Shown: piece by piece, positions 33,293 through 42,572 of the stretch
Position numbering within the stretch: the first letter of the stretch is position 1
Layout of the letters: each line of letters begins with the position of its first letter
NCBI GenBank assembly: GCA_031081585.1
Contig: JAVHLY010000005.1
Location: forward strand, 1-64,000
DNA from: Armatimonadota bacterium
Lineage (GTDB): Bacteria > Sysuimicrobiota > Sysuimicrobiia > Sysuimicrobiales > Humicultoraceae
Direction: 5' to 3'
Length of the DNA stretch: 64,000 nt
Notes under the pieces: model-generated
What the model was told of the DNA's origin: nothing
What the model saw: only the letters and a program-made list of their open reading frames with translations
Databases searched by the model: none
Made by a program: the position numbers and the translations under genes

Positions 33293-34633
33293 TCAGGGCT
33301 CGACGGCGGTCAGGATCACGGCGTCGGCCGGCAGGCCCGGCTTGAGCAGGCCGTGGGAGTTGGGGACCTCGACGCGGACGGCGAAGACCAGCTTCGTGCG
33401 TTCCTCCCGGGTCTGCACGTTGCCGGGGGTGAACTCGGCCCGGCTGGCCACCTCCTGGACCCGTCCCCGGAAGACGCGGTCGGGGAAGGCGTCGACCCGC
33501 ACCTCCACGGGCTGCCCCAGCCGCACCCGCGCGATGGCCGTCTCGGGGACGAAGACGCGCAGGTAGGCCCGGGTCAGATCCGCGATTGTCAGGACGGGGG
33601 TGCCGGGTGCGGCGAAGTCGCCGACCTCGAGCTGGCGCGAGATGATCGTGCCGGGGAGCGGCGCGCGCAGCACGGTCTGGTCACGGACAGCCAGGGCCAG
33701 GGCCAGGGCGGCCTCGGTTTGCGCCACGGCGGCCCGAGCCGCCGCCACCTCCTGCTCCCGCTGCCGGAGGGCCACCAGGCCGGCGCGGGCGCCCATGGTG
33801 GCGGCCTCAGCCTGCCGGACCTGCGCCTGCGCCGCCGCCACGTCGAGGCGGCGCACGCTCACCGTGCGCTGGTTGGCCTCCGCGGCCGCCAACGCTGCCC
33901 GGGCCTGGCGCAGGGCCGCATCCGCCGCCACGCGCTGCTGGCGGAGGGCGTCCCGCTCGGCCCGTGCGGCGTCGAGCTGCGCCGCGGCGGCGAGGGCCGC
34001 CGTCTGCGCCGCCTCCGCCTGCTGGGCCGCCATGGCCCCCTCCCGGAACAGGAGCTCTGCCCGGCGGGCCTCGTCCCTGGCCCCATCGAGCGCGGCCTGC
34101 GCGGCCCGCACGCGGGCCTCGGCCCCGCGCAGGGCGGCCTCGGCCGCCCGCAACACCGCCCCGGCAGCGGTCACCTGCGCCCGGGCCTGGCCCACCTGCG
34201 CCGCCACGGCCTCGCCTTGCAACGCCGCCGCCTCCGCGGCCTGGGGCACGCGGGTGCGCGCGCCCTGCTCGGCGGCCCGGGCCTGTGCCACCGACGCTTC
34301 GGTCTGCGCTCGGGCGAGCGCCACCCCGGCCTCGGCCAGGCGCAACCGCGCGCGGGCCGCCGCCAGGCTGGCCTCGGCCTGACGGACCTGCGCCTCCAGC
34401 TCCTCGCGCTCCAACTCGGCCACCACCTGACCTGCCGCCACCTGGTCCCCTTCGCGGACGTGGAGCGCTGCCACACGGCCGGCCACCTTGGGGGCCACGT
34501 CCACGTGCGCGACCTCGATCGTCCCCGAGGCCTCCAGCCGGGTGGGGTCGGGGCGCGCCCGCGGCCAGACCACGTAGGCGACGGCCGCGCCGACCAGCCC
34601 GACCAGCACGACGGCGATCCGCACGCGCCTCAT
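33293..34633 (-). CDS. HlyD/YbhG-type membrane fusion protein
   Basis: 446-aa periplasmic adaptor. One N-terminal helix (RIAVVLVGLVGAAVAYVVWP) is followed by the first lipoyl half (GTIEVAHVDVAPKVAGRV), a very long Ala/Arg/Glu-rich coiled coil (about 75-300) and the second lipoyl half and beta-barrel (TVLRAPLPGTIISRQLEVGDF). The coiled coil is ~220 residues and thus able to span a wide periplasm, in keeping with TolC in the same operon. ATG 34633 overlaps the tetR stop (ATGA). Confidence 0.92.
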   Translation of the reverse strand: MRRVRIAVVLVGLVGAAVAYVVWPRARPDPTRLEASGTIEVAHVDVAPKVAGRVAALHVREGDQVAAGQVVAELEREELEAQVRQAEASLAAARARLRLAEAGVALARAQTEASVAQARAAEQGARTRVPQAAEAAALQGEAVAAQVGQARAQVTAAGAVLRAAEAALRGAEARVRAAQAALDGARDEARRAELLFREGAMAAQQAEAAQTAALAAAAQLDAARAERDALRQQRVAADAALRQARAALAAAEANQRTVSVRRLDVAAAQAQVRQAEAATMGARAGLVALRQREQEVAAARAAVAQTEAALALALAVRDQTVLRAPLPGTIISRQLEVGDFAAPGTPVLTIADLTRAYLRVFVPETAIARVRLGQPVEVRVDAFPDRVFRGRVQEVASRAEFTPGNVQTREERTKLVFAVRVEVPNSHGLLKPGLPADAVILTAVEP

Positions 34634-35319
34634 GAGCTCCCCCGCCCTCCTCCCGCTCCAGGCCTTTCCGGCATCCGCAGCACGCCGCGCAGGTAGGTCT
34701 CCACCAGCTCGTCCACCAGCACCCGCGTCGGCCCGGGTGGGGGGAACTCGAGCAGGCGGCCCAGCAGCACCTGGGACATCACCATCCCCAGGAAGAGCCG
34801 TCCGGCCATCTGGGGATCCACGGGACGCAGCGTCCCGCGTTCGACCTGGTGGGCGATGTACCGGGCCAGGGCCTCCAGCCCACGCCGGAGGGCGTGCTCC
34901 CGGAACAGCCGTCGCACGGCCGGCGTGCGGAGGGCCTCGGCCAGGAGGAACCGCAGCGTCGCGATCATCCGCGGCTGCTCGTAGATGTGCTCGAAGATCA
35001 TCGACGCCACCCGGGAGAAGAACGCCCGCGGCGGGGCCTCCAGCAGCTCGTCCGTCAGGCGCACGACGGCCAGGACCGGGGACTTCGCGTACACGGTCTC
35101 CAGGAAGAGGGCCTCCTTGGTGGGGAAGTACCAGTAGATCAGGCCCGGTGTGATCCCGGCGGCTTCGGCGATCTCCCGGTTGGTGGCGCCGGTGAAGCCC
35201 TTGCGGCTGAAGACGCGGAAGGCGGCTTCCAGGATCTGCTCGCGCCGGTCTCCCGACGCCTTCCTTCCCCGTCCCGTCCCTCCGGCCCGTCGCTCCTGCG
35301 TCCGCCCTCCCCGGCTCAC
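34630..35319 (-). CDS. TetR-family transcriptional regulator
   Basis: 229-aa repressor. The HTH is AAFRVFSRKGFTGATNREIAEAAGITPGLIYWYFPTKEALF (about residues 31-72), and a C-terminal ligand-binding helical domain follows (TetR_C of the AcrR/CecR type). It sits between tolC and hlyD, the same position as YbiH/CecR in the E. coli ybh operon, and most likely binds the 22-bp palindrome in front of tolC. GTG 35319 starts 44 nt after tolC. The inducer is unknown. Confidence 0.92.
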   Translation of the reverse strand: MSRGGRTQERRAGGTGRGRKASGDRREQILEAAFRVFSRKGFTGATNREIAEAAGITPGLIYWYFPTKEALFLETVYAKSPVLAVVRLTDELLEAPPRAFFSRVASMIFEHIYEQPRMIATLRFLLAEALRTPAVRRLFREHALRRGLEALARYIAHQVERGTLRPVDPQMAGRLFLGMVMSQVLLGRLLEFPPPGPTRVLVDELVETYLRGVLRMPERPGAGGGRGSS

Positions 35320-35363
35320 CGCTCACCCCCGTGGCGCACCGCCGCCACCTCCGCATCCCGCCC

Positions 35364-36779
35364 TCAGAACGCGCCGCCCATGGCCAGGAGGAGCGCCAGC
35401 CGCGCCTGGTTCTGCTCGAAGAGCGCCGCCGCGTGCTGTGCCTCCGCCTGCGCCAGCGCCGTCTGAGCCGCCAGGACCTCCAGCACCGTCCCCACGCCGG
35501 CCTCGTAGCGCACCCGGGCCAGCCGGAGCGCTTCGCGCGCCTGCTCCACCCCCTGCTGTGCGGCCTCGATCTGCACCGCCGCCTGCCGCAGCGCCAGGAA
35601 GGCCTGCCGCACCTCCAGCTCGATCCGCTGGCGCACCTGCGCCTCCTGGACGCCGAGTTGCTCCAGCCGCAGTTCGGCTTCCCGGACGCGCTCGCGAGTA
35701 ACGCCCCCGTCGGAGAGGAGCAGCGTCACCGCGAACGTCACCGACCAGGCGCCGCTCAGGTTCGTCAGCCCGCCCCCGCCCACGTCGTAGTTCACGGCGG
35801 CGGTGACGTTGGGTCGCGCCCCGCTCCGCGCCAGCTCGATGGCCGCCCGGGCGGCGTCCTGGCGGGCGCGCAGTTCGCGCAGCTCGGGCCGGGCCTCCAG
35901 GGCCCGCGGCACGGCGGCCTCCAATGTGATAGAGACCGGGCGGGGGACGAGGGCCTCCGTCAGGCGAAGCGGGGTGCTCAGGGGGAGGTTGAGGGCAGCG
36001 TTCAGTTCGGCCTCCACGCTGCGCACCGTGGCGTCTGCGCGCGCCACGCCCTGGCGCGCGCCCGCCACCGCCACCTCCGCCTGCACGACGTCGACGCGCG
36101 CCGCGACCCCCGCCCGCTCGCGCGCACGCGCCACGCGCAGGCCCTCCTCCGCCTGCGCCAGCGCGTTCGCCGCCGCCCGCAGGTTGGCCTGGGCGGCCAG
36201 GCCGCGCAGGTAGAGCTGCTGGGCCGCGGAGACGACCTGCTGCTGGACGCGGGCGAAGACGGCTTCCGCCCCGCGCAGGTTGGCCTCCGCCAGGGCCACC
36301 TGCGCCTCCAGCCGTCCTCCCGTGTAGAGCGGGTACTGCAGGGCCACCCGCACCGCCAGGACGTTGGGGTCGGGCGGCGGCAGGGTGATGGTCACGGTGG
36401 GCGGATCGCCAAACGGGTTGGGGATGGTCATCTGCTGGCCGGGGCGCTCCTGGATGCGGGTGTAGCTGCCCGTCACGGTGAGCTGAGGCCCGCGCCCGGC
36501 GCGGGCCTGGGCGAGCTGCGCCTGCGCCACGGCCACCTCGAAGGCAGCCGCGCGCAGCTGCAGGCTGTCCCGCAGCGCCACCGTCGCCACCTCGGCGAAG
36601 GTCAGCGACCGCTCCGCCGGTGCCGGCTGGGCCGCCGCCGGCATGGGCTGGCTCACGAGCACGAGGCCCAGGACCAGGGAGACCGCCAGGGAGCCCGGTC
36701 GCCCTTGCGGACGACGTCCGTGCCGCCGGCCGCCGTCCCACCCCCTGCCCGACGTCGACCCCCTGCCCCCCACGCGCAT
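35364..36779 (-). CDS. TolC-like outer membrane efflux protein
   Basis: Outer-membrane factor (471 aa from ATG 36779; the frame allows an ATG at 36815). Signal peptide LAVSLVLGLVLVSQPMPAAAQ with a long basic n-region, then two OEP repeats, each with a coiled-coil helix pair. Family points: LTFAEVATVALRDS at the start, YPLYTGGRLEAQVALAEANL, RPELRELRARQDAARAAI and the second-half VTLLLSDGG. The alternation of helices is typical of TolC/NodT. It is the first gene of the efflux operon and implies an outer membrane. The start is uncertain since neither ATG has a strong ribosome binding site. Confidence 0.88.
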   Translation of the reverse strand: MRVGGRGSTSGRGWDGGRRHGRRPQGRPGSLAVSLVLGLVLVSQPMPAAAQPAPAERSLTFAEVATVALRDSLQLRAAAFEVAVAQAQLAQARAGRGPQLTVTGSYTRIQERPGQQMTIPNPFGDPPTVTITLPPPDPNVLAVRVALQYPLYTGGRLEAQVALAEANLRGAEAVFARVQQQVVSAAQQLYLRGLAAQANLRAAANALAQAEEGLRVARARERAGVAARVDVVQAEVAVAGARQGVARADATVRSVEAELNAALNLPLSTPLRLTEALVPRPVSITLEAAVPRALEARPELRELRARQDAARAAIELARSGARPNVTAAVNYDVGGGGLTNLSGAWSVTFAVTLLLSDGGVTRERVREAELRLEQLGVQEAQVRQRIELEVRQAFLALRQAAVQIEAAQQGVEQAREALRLARVRYEAGVGTVLEVLAAQTALAQAEAQHAAALFEQNQARLALLLAMGGAF

Positions 36780-36828
36780 CCTGCCACCCCGCAGTCCCAC
36801 ACGCCGAACGACCATCGACGGGGAAGAA

Positions 36829-36875
36829 ATTGATTGATCGATCAATCAATAGTCGGGGTCGGGGTCCACTGTCAA
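36829..36875 (-). promoter_or_regulatory. efflux-operon promoter with TetR-type operator
   Basis: Minus-strand promoter TTGACA (36875-36870), 18-bp spacer, TATTGA (36851-36846). A perfect 22-bp palindrome built from ATTGATTGATC and its complement (36829-36850) covers the -10 and the start point, the classic position of a TetR operator. The predicted transcript would begin near 36839. Confidence 0.85.
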
Positions 36876-37036
36876 GTAGCGACGGTATGCGCGTGCGAGT
36901 CGAGGGCGCGTGCGGGTCGAGGGCGCCCGCGGTCTGGTGCTGCGCCTCCCGGCCCGCTGGCCGTAACCGTGCTCCTGGTCGTCCTGGGTGGCCGCCTGTC
37001 CCCGAGTGTAGCCACCCGAGCGAAGGTGGGTCGGTG

Positions 37037-37690
37037 CTACGAGGCCGCCCTGCGGTGCCGGTCGATCCAGTAGGCCCAGGCCACGAGCGCCCAGCCGCCC
37101 ACCAGCGCGGTCACCGCCACCCCCTGGACGGAAGCCGGGGGCGGGCCCAGGACGCCCGCGAGGTACGCCGCCGCGAGCACCAGGACGACCCCCCACAGCG
37201 CCAGAGCCCCCACGCGGTCACGGGGGACGGTGGCGCGCAGGTAGAGCACCAGCCCCACGAGCAGGGTGCCGGCCTCGAGCAGGTACGTGGCGAGTGGGGA
37301 GTTCCATAGGCCCAGGCCTGCTGGCGGACTGCCGGGCCAGACCGGCAGGTCGGGCCGGTGGACGAACAGGTCGAGAACCCAGTGGCTGACTACCAGGGCG
37401 GCAATCACGACCCCGTCCGCCAGGGCCCGCCGGCGCCACCAGGTGAGCCCGCCCAGCGCGACTCCCCAACCGACCAGGGCCAGGAGGCTGTGACTCACGG
37501 GGTAGTGGATGAACTCGAGGGGGTTCAGGACGGTCGTGCCCGGGGTGATGCGCACCCGCTCGACCCCCGCCAGCAGCAGCGCGGGCCACAGCAGGTCGGC
37601 CCACTGCGCCGCCAGCACGCAGGTCCCCAACGGGAGACGCGGCGCGGCAGGCCTGACGGCGAAGGCCGCCCCGTAGTGACCCAGGAACAC
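37037..37690 (-). CDS. multi-pass membrane protein, possible metal-dependent hydrolase
   Basis: 217-aa membrane protein with five or six helices. His and Asp residues cluster at helix ends: GHYGAAF at the start, PLEFIHYPVSHSLL, SHWVLDLFVHRPDLP. This pattern resembles the YdjM/DUF457-like membrane-bound hydrolases, whose activity is poorly defined. GTG 37690. It is separated by 12 bp from a small reading frame and a DoxX gene on the same strand, so the three may be one transcript. Confidence 0.7.
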   Translation of the reverse strand: MFLGHYGAAFAVRPAAPRLPLGTCVLAAQWADLLWPALLLAGVERVRITPGTTVLNPLEFIHYPVSHSLLALVGWGVALGGLTWWRRRALADGVVIAALVVSHWVLDLFVHRPDLPVWPGSPPAGLGLWNSPLATYLLEAGTLLVGLVLYLRATVPRDRVGALALWGVVLVLAAAYLAGVLGPPPASVQGVAVTALVGGWALVAWAYWIDRHRRAAS

Positions 37691-37701
37691 GAGGGGGTGT
37701 T

Positions 37702-37914
37702 CTACTCCCGAACCTGAAAGGCCTGCCGCGCCGACGGAGCATCGGCGTGACGCCTGGTCAGGTACGCTCCCCGGTCCCGGATCTCGATGCCGCGCACGGA
37801 CACTCCCCCCTCAGTGACGATGGCGGGTGGATCCATGGAGCTGGCAATCTGGCGGTCGGGGGATTCCCCTTCACTGGAAGAAAGGACTGGAAGAGGGAGT
37901 GCCGTACCCTTCAT
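37702..37914 (-). CDS. possible small hypothetical protein
   Basis: 70-aa frame starting at ATG 37914, just 1 nt after the DoxX stop and ending 12 bp before the membrane-protein gene. It contains IVTEGGVSVRGIEIRDRGAY, a beta-like segment with spaced charges. No family is recognised, and the ribosome binding site is weak; position between two genes of the same operon is the main support. Confidence 0.35.
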   Translation of the reverse strand: MKGTALPLPVLSSSEGESPDRQIASSMDPPAIVTEGGVSVRGIEIRDRGAYLTRRHADAPSARQAFQVRE

Positions 37915-37915
37915 G

Positions 37916-38335
37916 CTACAGCCCGACCATCGGGTCGAGGGCGATCCGCCCAGCCCCCGCCAGCACCAGCGCCAGCGCCGCCACCAGCAGGGCGAACTCC
38001 AACTCCCATCCGGTCCCGTCCGCCTCTATGAAGCGCTTCTTGGCCATCCCCCGCTTGACCAGCGTGATGGCCACGAGCATGTTGATGGCCAGGCCCAGCG
38101 CGATCAGGCGCGTGAGCAGCCCCAGGATGAGCAGCACCGCCCCCACCGACTCCATCAGCGCCACGACCCAGGCGAAGAAGAGCGGCGCCGGCACCCCCAG
38201 CTGCCGCAGCCAGCCAGCAAACCCCGCCGGCCCCCTCATCGGGCCCCGGGGGGTGATCTTGTTCCAGCCGTGAGGCAGGAACGTCACCCCCAGCCCGACG
38301 CGCAGGACCAGCAACCCCCAATCCACTGGAGTCAT
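37916..38335 (-). CDS. DoxX family membrane protein
   Basis: 139-aa four-helix membrane protein of the DoxX/MauE family, associated with respiratory and redox homeostasis. The N-terminal WGLLVLRVGLGVTFLPHGWNKI and the later LGVPAPLFFAWVVALMESVGAVLLILGLLTRL are typical. ATG 38335 starts 49 bp after the stop of the PQQ-type dehydrogenase gene. Membership is secure; the specific role is not known. Confidence 0.88.
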   Translation of the reverse strand: MTPVDWGLLVLRVGLGVTFLPHGWNKITPRGPMRGPAGFAGWLRQLGVPAPLFFAWVVALMESVGAVLLILGLLTRLIALGLAINMLVAITLVKRGMAKKRFIEADGTGWELEFALLVAALALVLAGAGRIALDPMVGL

Positions 38336-38384
38336 GAGACCACCCCCTTCCCCGTCGTCTGGTGTGCGATGGCGGCGCCCGGCG

Positions 38385-39557
38385 CTAGCGCGCCGGGGCC
38401 ACCCGCAGGATGCGCCCCTCGGGGCTGTCCGTGAGCAGGTAGAGCAGGCCGTCCGGCCCTTGCCGGACGTCGCGGATGCGCTCCCGTAGGTGCGCCAGGT
38501 AGCGCTCCTCCCGGGTCACGCGGCCGTCGGCCAGCGTCAACCGCACCAGCAGCCCCGGACGCAGCGAGCCGATGAAGAGGCTCCCCCGCCAGTCGGGGAA
38601 GACCTGGCCGGTGTAGAAGGTCATCCCTGACGGCGCGATGACCGGATCCCAGTAGTAGACCGGCTGCTCCATGCCCGGCTTCGCCGTCCCCTCGCCGATG
38701 CGGGCGCCGGAGTAGTCGACCCCGTAGGTGATCACCGGCCAGCCGTAGTTCTTGCCGGCCTCCGGGTGGTTCAGCTCGTCGCCCCCGCGCGGGCCGTGCT
38801 CTGCGGTCCACAGCTGTCCCGTCTGCGGGTGGAGGGCGGCGGCCTGGACGTTCCGGTGCCCGTAGGACCAGATCTCGGGACGCGCGCCCGGGCGGCCCAC
38901 GAAGGGGTTGTCGCGCGGCACCGATCCGTCGGCGTTGAGGCGCACGATCTTGCCGATGGTGGTGGAGAGGTCCTGGGCCCGCTCCCGGTAGGCGAAGCGG
39001 TCGCCCAGCGTGACGAAGAGCGTCCCGTCGCGCCGGAAGACCAGGCGGGACCCCCAGTGGTTGGGGCCTTCGACCTTGGGCTGCTGCCGCCAGATCACCT
39101 GGGTCCCGTCCAGGCCCCGTTCCCCGAGCCGGCCGCGGGCGACGGCGGTTCCGGCACCCCCGGCCCCCGGCTCCGCGAACGAGAGGTAGACGAGGCGGTC
39201 CTGCGCGAAGGTCGGGCTGAGGGCCACGTCCAGCAGCCCGCCCTGGCCCCGGGCGTACACCGGGGGGACGCCGGACAGCGGCTCCGAGAGCCGTCCGTCC
39301 CGCTCCACCAGGCGTAGCCGGCCCGGCCGCTCCGTGACCAGCATTCGCCCGTCCGGCAGGAAGGCCAGCCCCCACGGGTGCTCCAGGCCGCGCGCGACGG
39401 TCTCGACGCGGACGGGAGCGTCGGTGGGCTCGGGCGTGGGTGAGCGCGGCGCCTGCCCGGCCACCGGCACCGTGGCGACGAGGACGCCCAGCGCCCAGGT
39501 CACCACGGTCAGGACGATGATGTGCGCCAGGTGGGCGGTAGGACGGTTGTGAAGCAT
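38385..39557 (-). CDS. PQQ-dependent sugar dehydrogenase family protein (YliI/Asd-like)
   Basis: 390-aa exported six-bladed propeller of the glucose/sorbosone dehydrogenase family. A signal peptide ([23 protein letters not shown]) follows [12 protein letters not shown]. Conserved points include [70 protein letters not shown] and [11 protein letters not shown]. The catalytic His region is present. ATG 39557 has AGGAGG upstream. PQQ synthesis genes are not in the window (the PqqD-like protein at 8 kb has a different context). Confidence 0.92.
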   Translation of the reverse strand: MLHNRPTAHLAHIIVLTVVTWALGVLVATVPVAGQAPRSPTPEPTDAPVRVETVARGLEHPWGLAFLPDGRMLVTERPGRLRLVERDGRLSEPLSGVPPVYARGQGGLLDVALSPTFAQDRLVYLSFAEPGAGGAGTAVARGRLGERGLDGTQVIWRQQPKVEGPNHWGSRLVFRRDGTLFVTLGDRFAYRERAQDLSTTIGKIVRLNADGSVPRDNPFVGRPGARPEIWSYGHRNVQAAALHPQTGQLWTAEHGPRGGDELNHPEAGKNYGWPVITYGVDYSGARIGEGTAKPGMEQPVYYWDPVIAPSGMTFYTGQVFPDWRGSLFIGSLRPGLLVRLTLADGRVTREERYLAHLRERIRDVRQGPDGLLYLLTDSPEGRILRVAPAR

Positions 39558-39681
39558 CTCGGCCTCCTCTCGCCGCTGCGGCCGGACGGCCTCCGTGCAC
39601 CCTCGGTCCGGCCAGACCGGTTCCCGGGGCTCATAAGGAACAACGTCGGCGGCGACCGCCGGGATTCCTCCGGGATCCCTC

Positions 39682-40707
39682 ATGGCCCGCGGGCGGCTCA
39701 GGGTGGTCGACAATAGAAGCGTGGGTGGGATCCAGCTCCTCTTCGTCGGCGACGTCATGCTGGGCCGCCTGGTGAACGACCTGTTGCGGCGGGTCCCCCC
39801 GGACTACCCGTGGGGCGACACCCTCGACCTCGTGCGCACCGCCGACGTCCGCTGCTGCAACCTGGAGTGCGTCATCGCCGACCGCGGCCGGCCGTGGAGC
39901 GCCACGCCCAAGGTCTTCCACTTCCGGTCCGACGGGAAGAACGTACAGGTGCTCCAGGTCGCCGGGATCGACGTCGTCGCCCTGGCCAACAACCACACCT
40001 TCGACTTCGAGGCGGACGCCCTCCTGGAGATGCTCGACCGGCTCGACCGCGCGGGGATCGCCCACGCCGGGGCGGGGCGCACCCTCGCCGAGGCGACGCG
40101 CCCGGCGGTGGTCGTCCGCGGCGGGCTGCGCGTCGGGGTGCTCGCCTTCACGGACAACGAGCCCGACTGGGAGGCCGGGGACGACCGTCCGGGGGTGTGG
40201 TACGTCCCCGTCACCCTCGAGGACCCGCGGGCGGTGCACCTCCTGGAGGTGGTCGCCCGGACGAAGGCCGAGGTGGACGTGCTCGTCGTCTCCGCCCACT
40301 GGGGACCGAACTGGGGCTACCGCCCGCCGCCCGAGCACCCGCCCTTCGCCCGGGCGCTGGTCGACGCGGGCGCGGACATCATCTTCGGCCACTCCGGCCA
40401 CGTGGTCCGCGGCGTCGAGTTCTACCGCGGTCGCCCGATCCTCTACTGCCTGGGGGACTTCGTCGACGACTACGCGGTCGACGAGGTCGAGCGGAACGAC
40501 CAGTCGGTGATCTGCATCGTCGAGTGGGCGGCGGGGGCGGTGCGGCGGGTGCGGCTCTACCCGACGGTGATCCGGGCCATGCAGGCCTCCCGGGCCGACC
40601 CGGCGGAGGCGGAGGCGATCGCCGGGCTGCTGGCCAGGCTGTGCCACCCCTTCGGCACGCGCACCCGCTGGGACCCGGAGCAGCAGGTCATGGAACTGAC
40701 GCCGTGA
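39682..40707 (+). CDS. CapA family metallophosphatase-like protein
   Basis: 341-aa protein of the CapA/PgsA family, linked to poly-gamma-glutamate synthesis or release. The metal-site motifs are complete: [41 protein letters not shown] and [13 protein letters not shown]. There is no signal peptide or anchor, unlike many CapA proteins. The ATG at 39682 is used; GTG 39721, closer to the first strand, is a good alternative. Its 3' end overlaps the convergent nitroreductase gene by 20 bp. No capB/capC lies nearby. Confidence 0.88.
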   Translation: MARGRLRVVDNRSVGGIQLLFVGDVMLGRLVNDLLRRVPPDYPWGDTLDLVRTADVRCCNLECVIADRGRPWSATPKVFHFRSDGKNVQVLQVAGIDVVALANNHTFDFEADALLEMLDRLDRAGIAHAGAGRTLAEATRPAVVVRGGLRVGVLAFTDNEPDWEAGDDRPGVWYVPVTLEDPRAVHLLEVVARTKAEVDVLVVSAHWGPNWGYRPPPEHPPFARALVDAGADIIFGHSGHVVRGVEFYRGRPILYCLGDFVDDYAVDEVERNDQSVICIVEWAAGAVRRVRLYPTVIRAMQASRADPAEAEAIAGLLARLCHPFGTRTRWDPEQQVMELTP

Positions 40708-41314
40708 CCGCACCGCCCTCGCCCGTGCGTCGCTGAACCCGGTCAGGCCGAGGAGCGCCAGCCCGGCCTCCCACCGCGGCCCCCCGGCGGCCGTAGCGAT
40801 CGTAGTGGAGGATCTCGTCCGGCCGGCGCCGAGGGAGCCGCCGCCGCCCGCCCTCCCGGCAGTAACCGAGCGCGATGAGGCCGATCGGCCGCACGGGGGC
40901 CGGCACCCCGAGGACCCGCTGGACCTCCCGGTCGTCGAACGCCCCGACGAAGGCGGCCCCCAGCCCCTGGTCGACCGCGGCGAGCAAGACGAGCATGGCG
41001 GCAAACGCCCCGTCGATGAGGCTGTAGAAGTGGACGCCCCGTTGACCGTAGCGGGCGGCCGAGCGGCGGGTGTCGGCGACGACGGCGATCACCACGGGCG
41101 CCTCGGCGAGGAAGGTCTGTGCCAGCGCCGCCTGGGCCAGGGCGTCCTTCACCGCCTGGTCCCGCACGACGATGAACTCCTGGGGCTGGGTGTGTCCGGC
41201 CGAGGGGAAGCGGCGGGCCAGGTCGAGGATGCGCGCCAGCTTCTCCGGTTCCACGTCACGGTCGTGGTAGCGCCGGCACATCGAGCGGTTCTTGATGACG
41301 GTGGCCAGCTCCAT
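40688..41314 (-). CDS. nitroreductase family protein
   Basis: 208-aa FMN-dependent oxidoreductase. Family markers: VIKNRSMCRRYHDRDVEPEKL (FMN phosphate binding), PSAGHTQPQEFIVVRD, DGAFAAMLVLLAAVDQGLGAAFVGAFDDREV and the C-terminal IGLIALGYCREGGRRR. Start at ATG 41314. Substrate cannot be told from sequence. A second member of the family lies at 59 kb. Confidence 0.9.
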   Translation of the reverse strand: MELATVIKNRSMCRRYHDRDVEPEKLARILDLARRFPSAGHTQPQEFIVVRDQAVKDALAQAALAQTFLAEAPVVIAVVADTRRSAARYGQRGVHFYSLIDGAFAAMLVLLAAVDQGLGAAFVGAFDDREVQRVLGVPAPVRPIGLIALGYCREGGRRRLPRRRPDEILHYDRYGRRGAAVGGRAGAPRPDRVQRRTGEGGAVTASVP

Positions 41315-41596
41315 GCCCGTTCCCGAACAGCGCAGGGGGCGCCCCGCTCCGGGACAGGGACGAGGCATCCCTCCCCGGGGGGCTGCTGCCGGTAGCCGAG
41401 CAGCGACCCACCCGGCGACGTCTACCACAGAATGTACGGTCTCGAGGGGAAATGTCCCGCCTGGCGGATGCGCATGCGCGCCCTGCCGGTGACGGCGGCC
41501 TGCAGGGCAGGGGACAGGGCAGCCACGGTGAAGCCTTCCCACCACTGGCCGAGGGCACCTGGTGGTCGGAGTGTCGGCCTGGCAAGGGGGAGGGCC

Positions 41597-41959
41597 ATGC
41601 CGGACACGTTGGAGGTCATCGTGGAAGGGAATGCAGTCACGATCGTCCGCGTGCGGGGTGAGGTGGACATCCTGACCGCGCCGGCGCTCCGCACCAGGCT
41701 GGCCGAGGCCGCGCGGCGGGGGCGGGATCTCGTGGTGTATCTGTCGGAGGCGGAGTTCTTCGATGCCAGCGGTTTGCGCGTGCTGGACCAGATCGCCGTG
41801 CTGGCCAGCGAGCACGGCACCCGCCTGGCGCTGGTGGCGCCGGAGCGGTCGTCCATTCGGCGACTGCTGAACATCGTCCGGCTCGACGAGCGCATTCAGG
41901 TCTGTGACAGCGTGGCCGCGGCGACGGCCTTCCTGATGGAGGACCCGCGCGGGAACTGA
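41597..41959 (+). CDS. STAS-domain anti-anti-sigma factor
   Basis: 120-aa STAS protein like RsbV/SpoIIAA. The key segment VVYLSEAEFFDASGLRVLDQIAVLA contains the conserved D-A-S-G with the Ser that is phosphorylated by the partner kinase. ATG 41597 has AAGGGGGAGGG upstream. It lies 24 bp before an RsbW-like gene, forming a partner-switching pair; no sigma factor gene follows. The controlled sigma factor must be elsewhere. Confidence 0.9.
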   Translation: MPDTLEVIVEGNAVTIVRVRGEVDILTAPALRTRLAEAARRGRDLVVYLSEAEFFDASGLRVLDQIAVLASEHGTRLALVAPERSSIRRLLNIVRLDERIQVCDSVAAATAFLMEDPRGN

Positions 41960-41983
41960 CCCCCGGGCCAGGAGGAGGCGCTG

Positions 41984-42442
41984 GTGGAAGGTCCCGCCAA
42001 CGGCACGCCGACGCACTCCCACCCCTCCGTTGGCTCCGACAACGAATGGACGACCATCTTCGAGGACGTGGCCGGGCAGGTCCCCTTTCAGGCCATCCGG
42101 GCCGAGATCTACCGACGGGCGCGGGAGGCCGGCTTCGCCGAGCAGGCCGCCTGGGACCTGGCGATGGCCGTCCACGAGGCGGTCGCGAATGCCGCCACCC
42201 ACGGCTCCCCCAGCCGCCAGGAGGACCTGGTGCGGGTGCAGCACCGCGTGCGCCGCGGCGTCTTCGAGTGCCGCACCACGAGCCGCCACCTGGCCTGGGA
42301 GCTGCCCCCGCCGGGCCGGCCGAGCAGCCTCAGCCGCCCGGGACTGGGCTTCTTCCTCATCCGCACCTTCGTCGACGAGGTCGTCCTCGACAAGGACAGT
42401 GGGCGCAGCGAGCTGACGCTGCGCCGGAAGATCCCGCGCTAG
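41984..42442 (+). CDS. RsbW/SpoIIAB-like anti-sigma serine kinase
   Basis: 152-aa GHKL ATPase. The N-box is AVHEAVANAATHG and the G-box lies in SRPGLGFFLIRTFVDEV, both intact, so ATP binding and kinase action on the STAS protein are likely. GTG 41984 with AGGAGG 8 nt upstream. It should phosphorylate the STAS Ser and bind a sigma factor under normal growth. It is followed by a short gene and a terminator. Confidence 0.88.
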   Translation: MEGPANGTPTHSHPSVGSDNEWTTIFEDVAGQVPFQAIRAEIYRRAREAGFAEQAAWDLAMAVHEAVANAATHGSPSRQEDLVRVQHRVRRGVFECRTTSRHLAWELPPPGRPSSLSRPGLGFFLIRTFVDEVVLDKDSGRSELTLRRKIPR

Positions 42443-42572
42443 GCGTTTTCGCTGTATGGCTGCTGGTCGCGATCTTCACAGGACTGGGGATCGCTGTCCT
42501 TCTCGGAGCGGGTACCTCAGCTCCCTGGGGCCCGCTCTCAGAACCTGCGACGTACCCCGGGGAGGGGGATTT

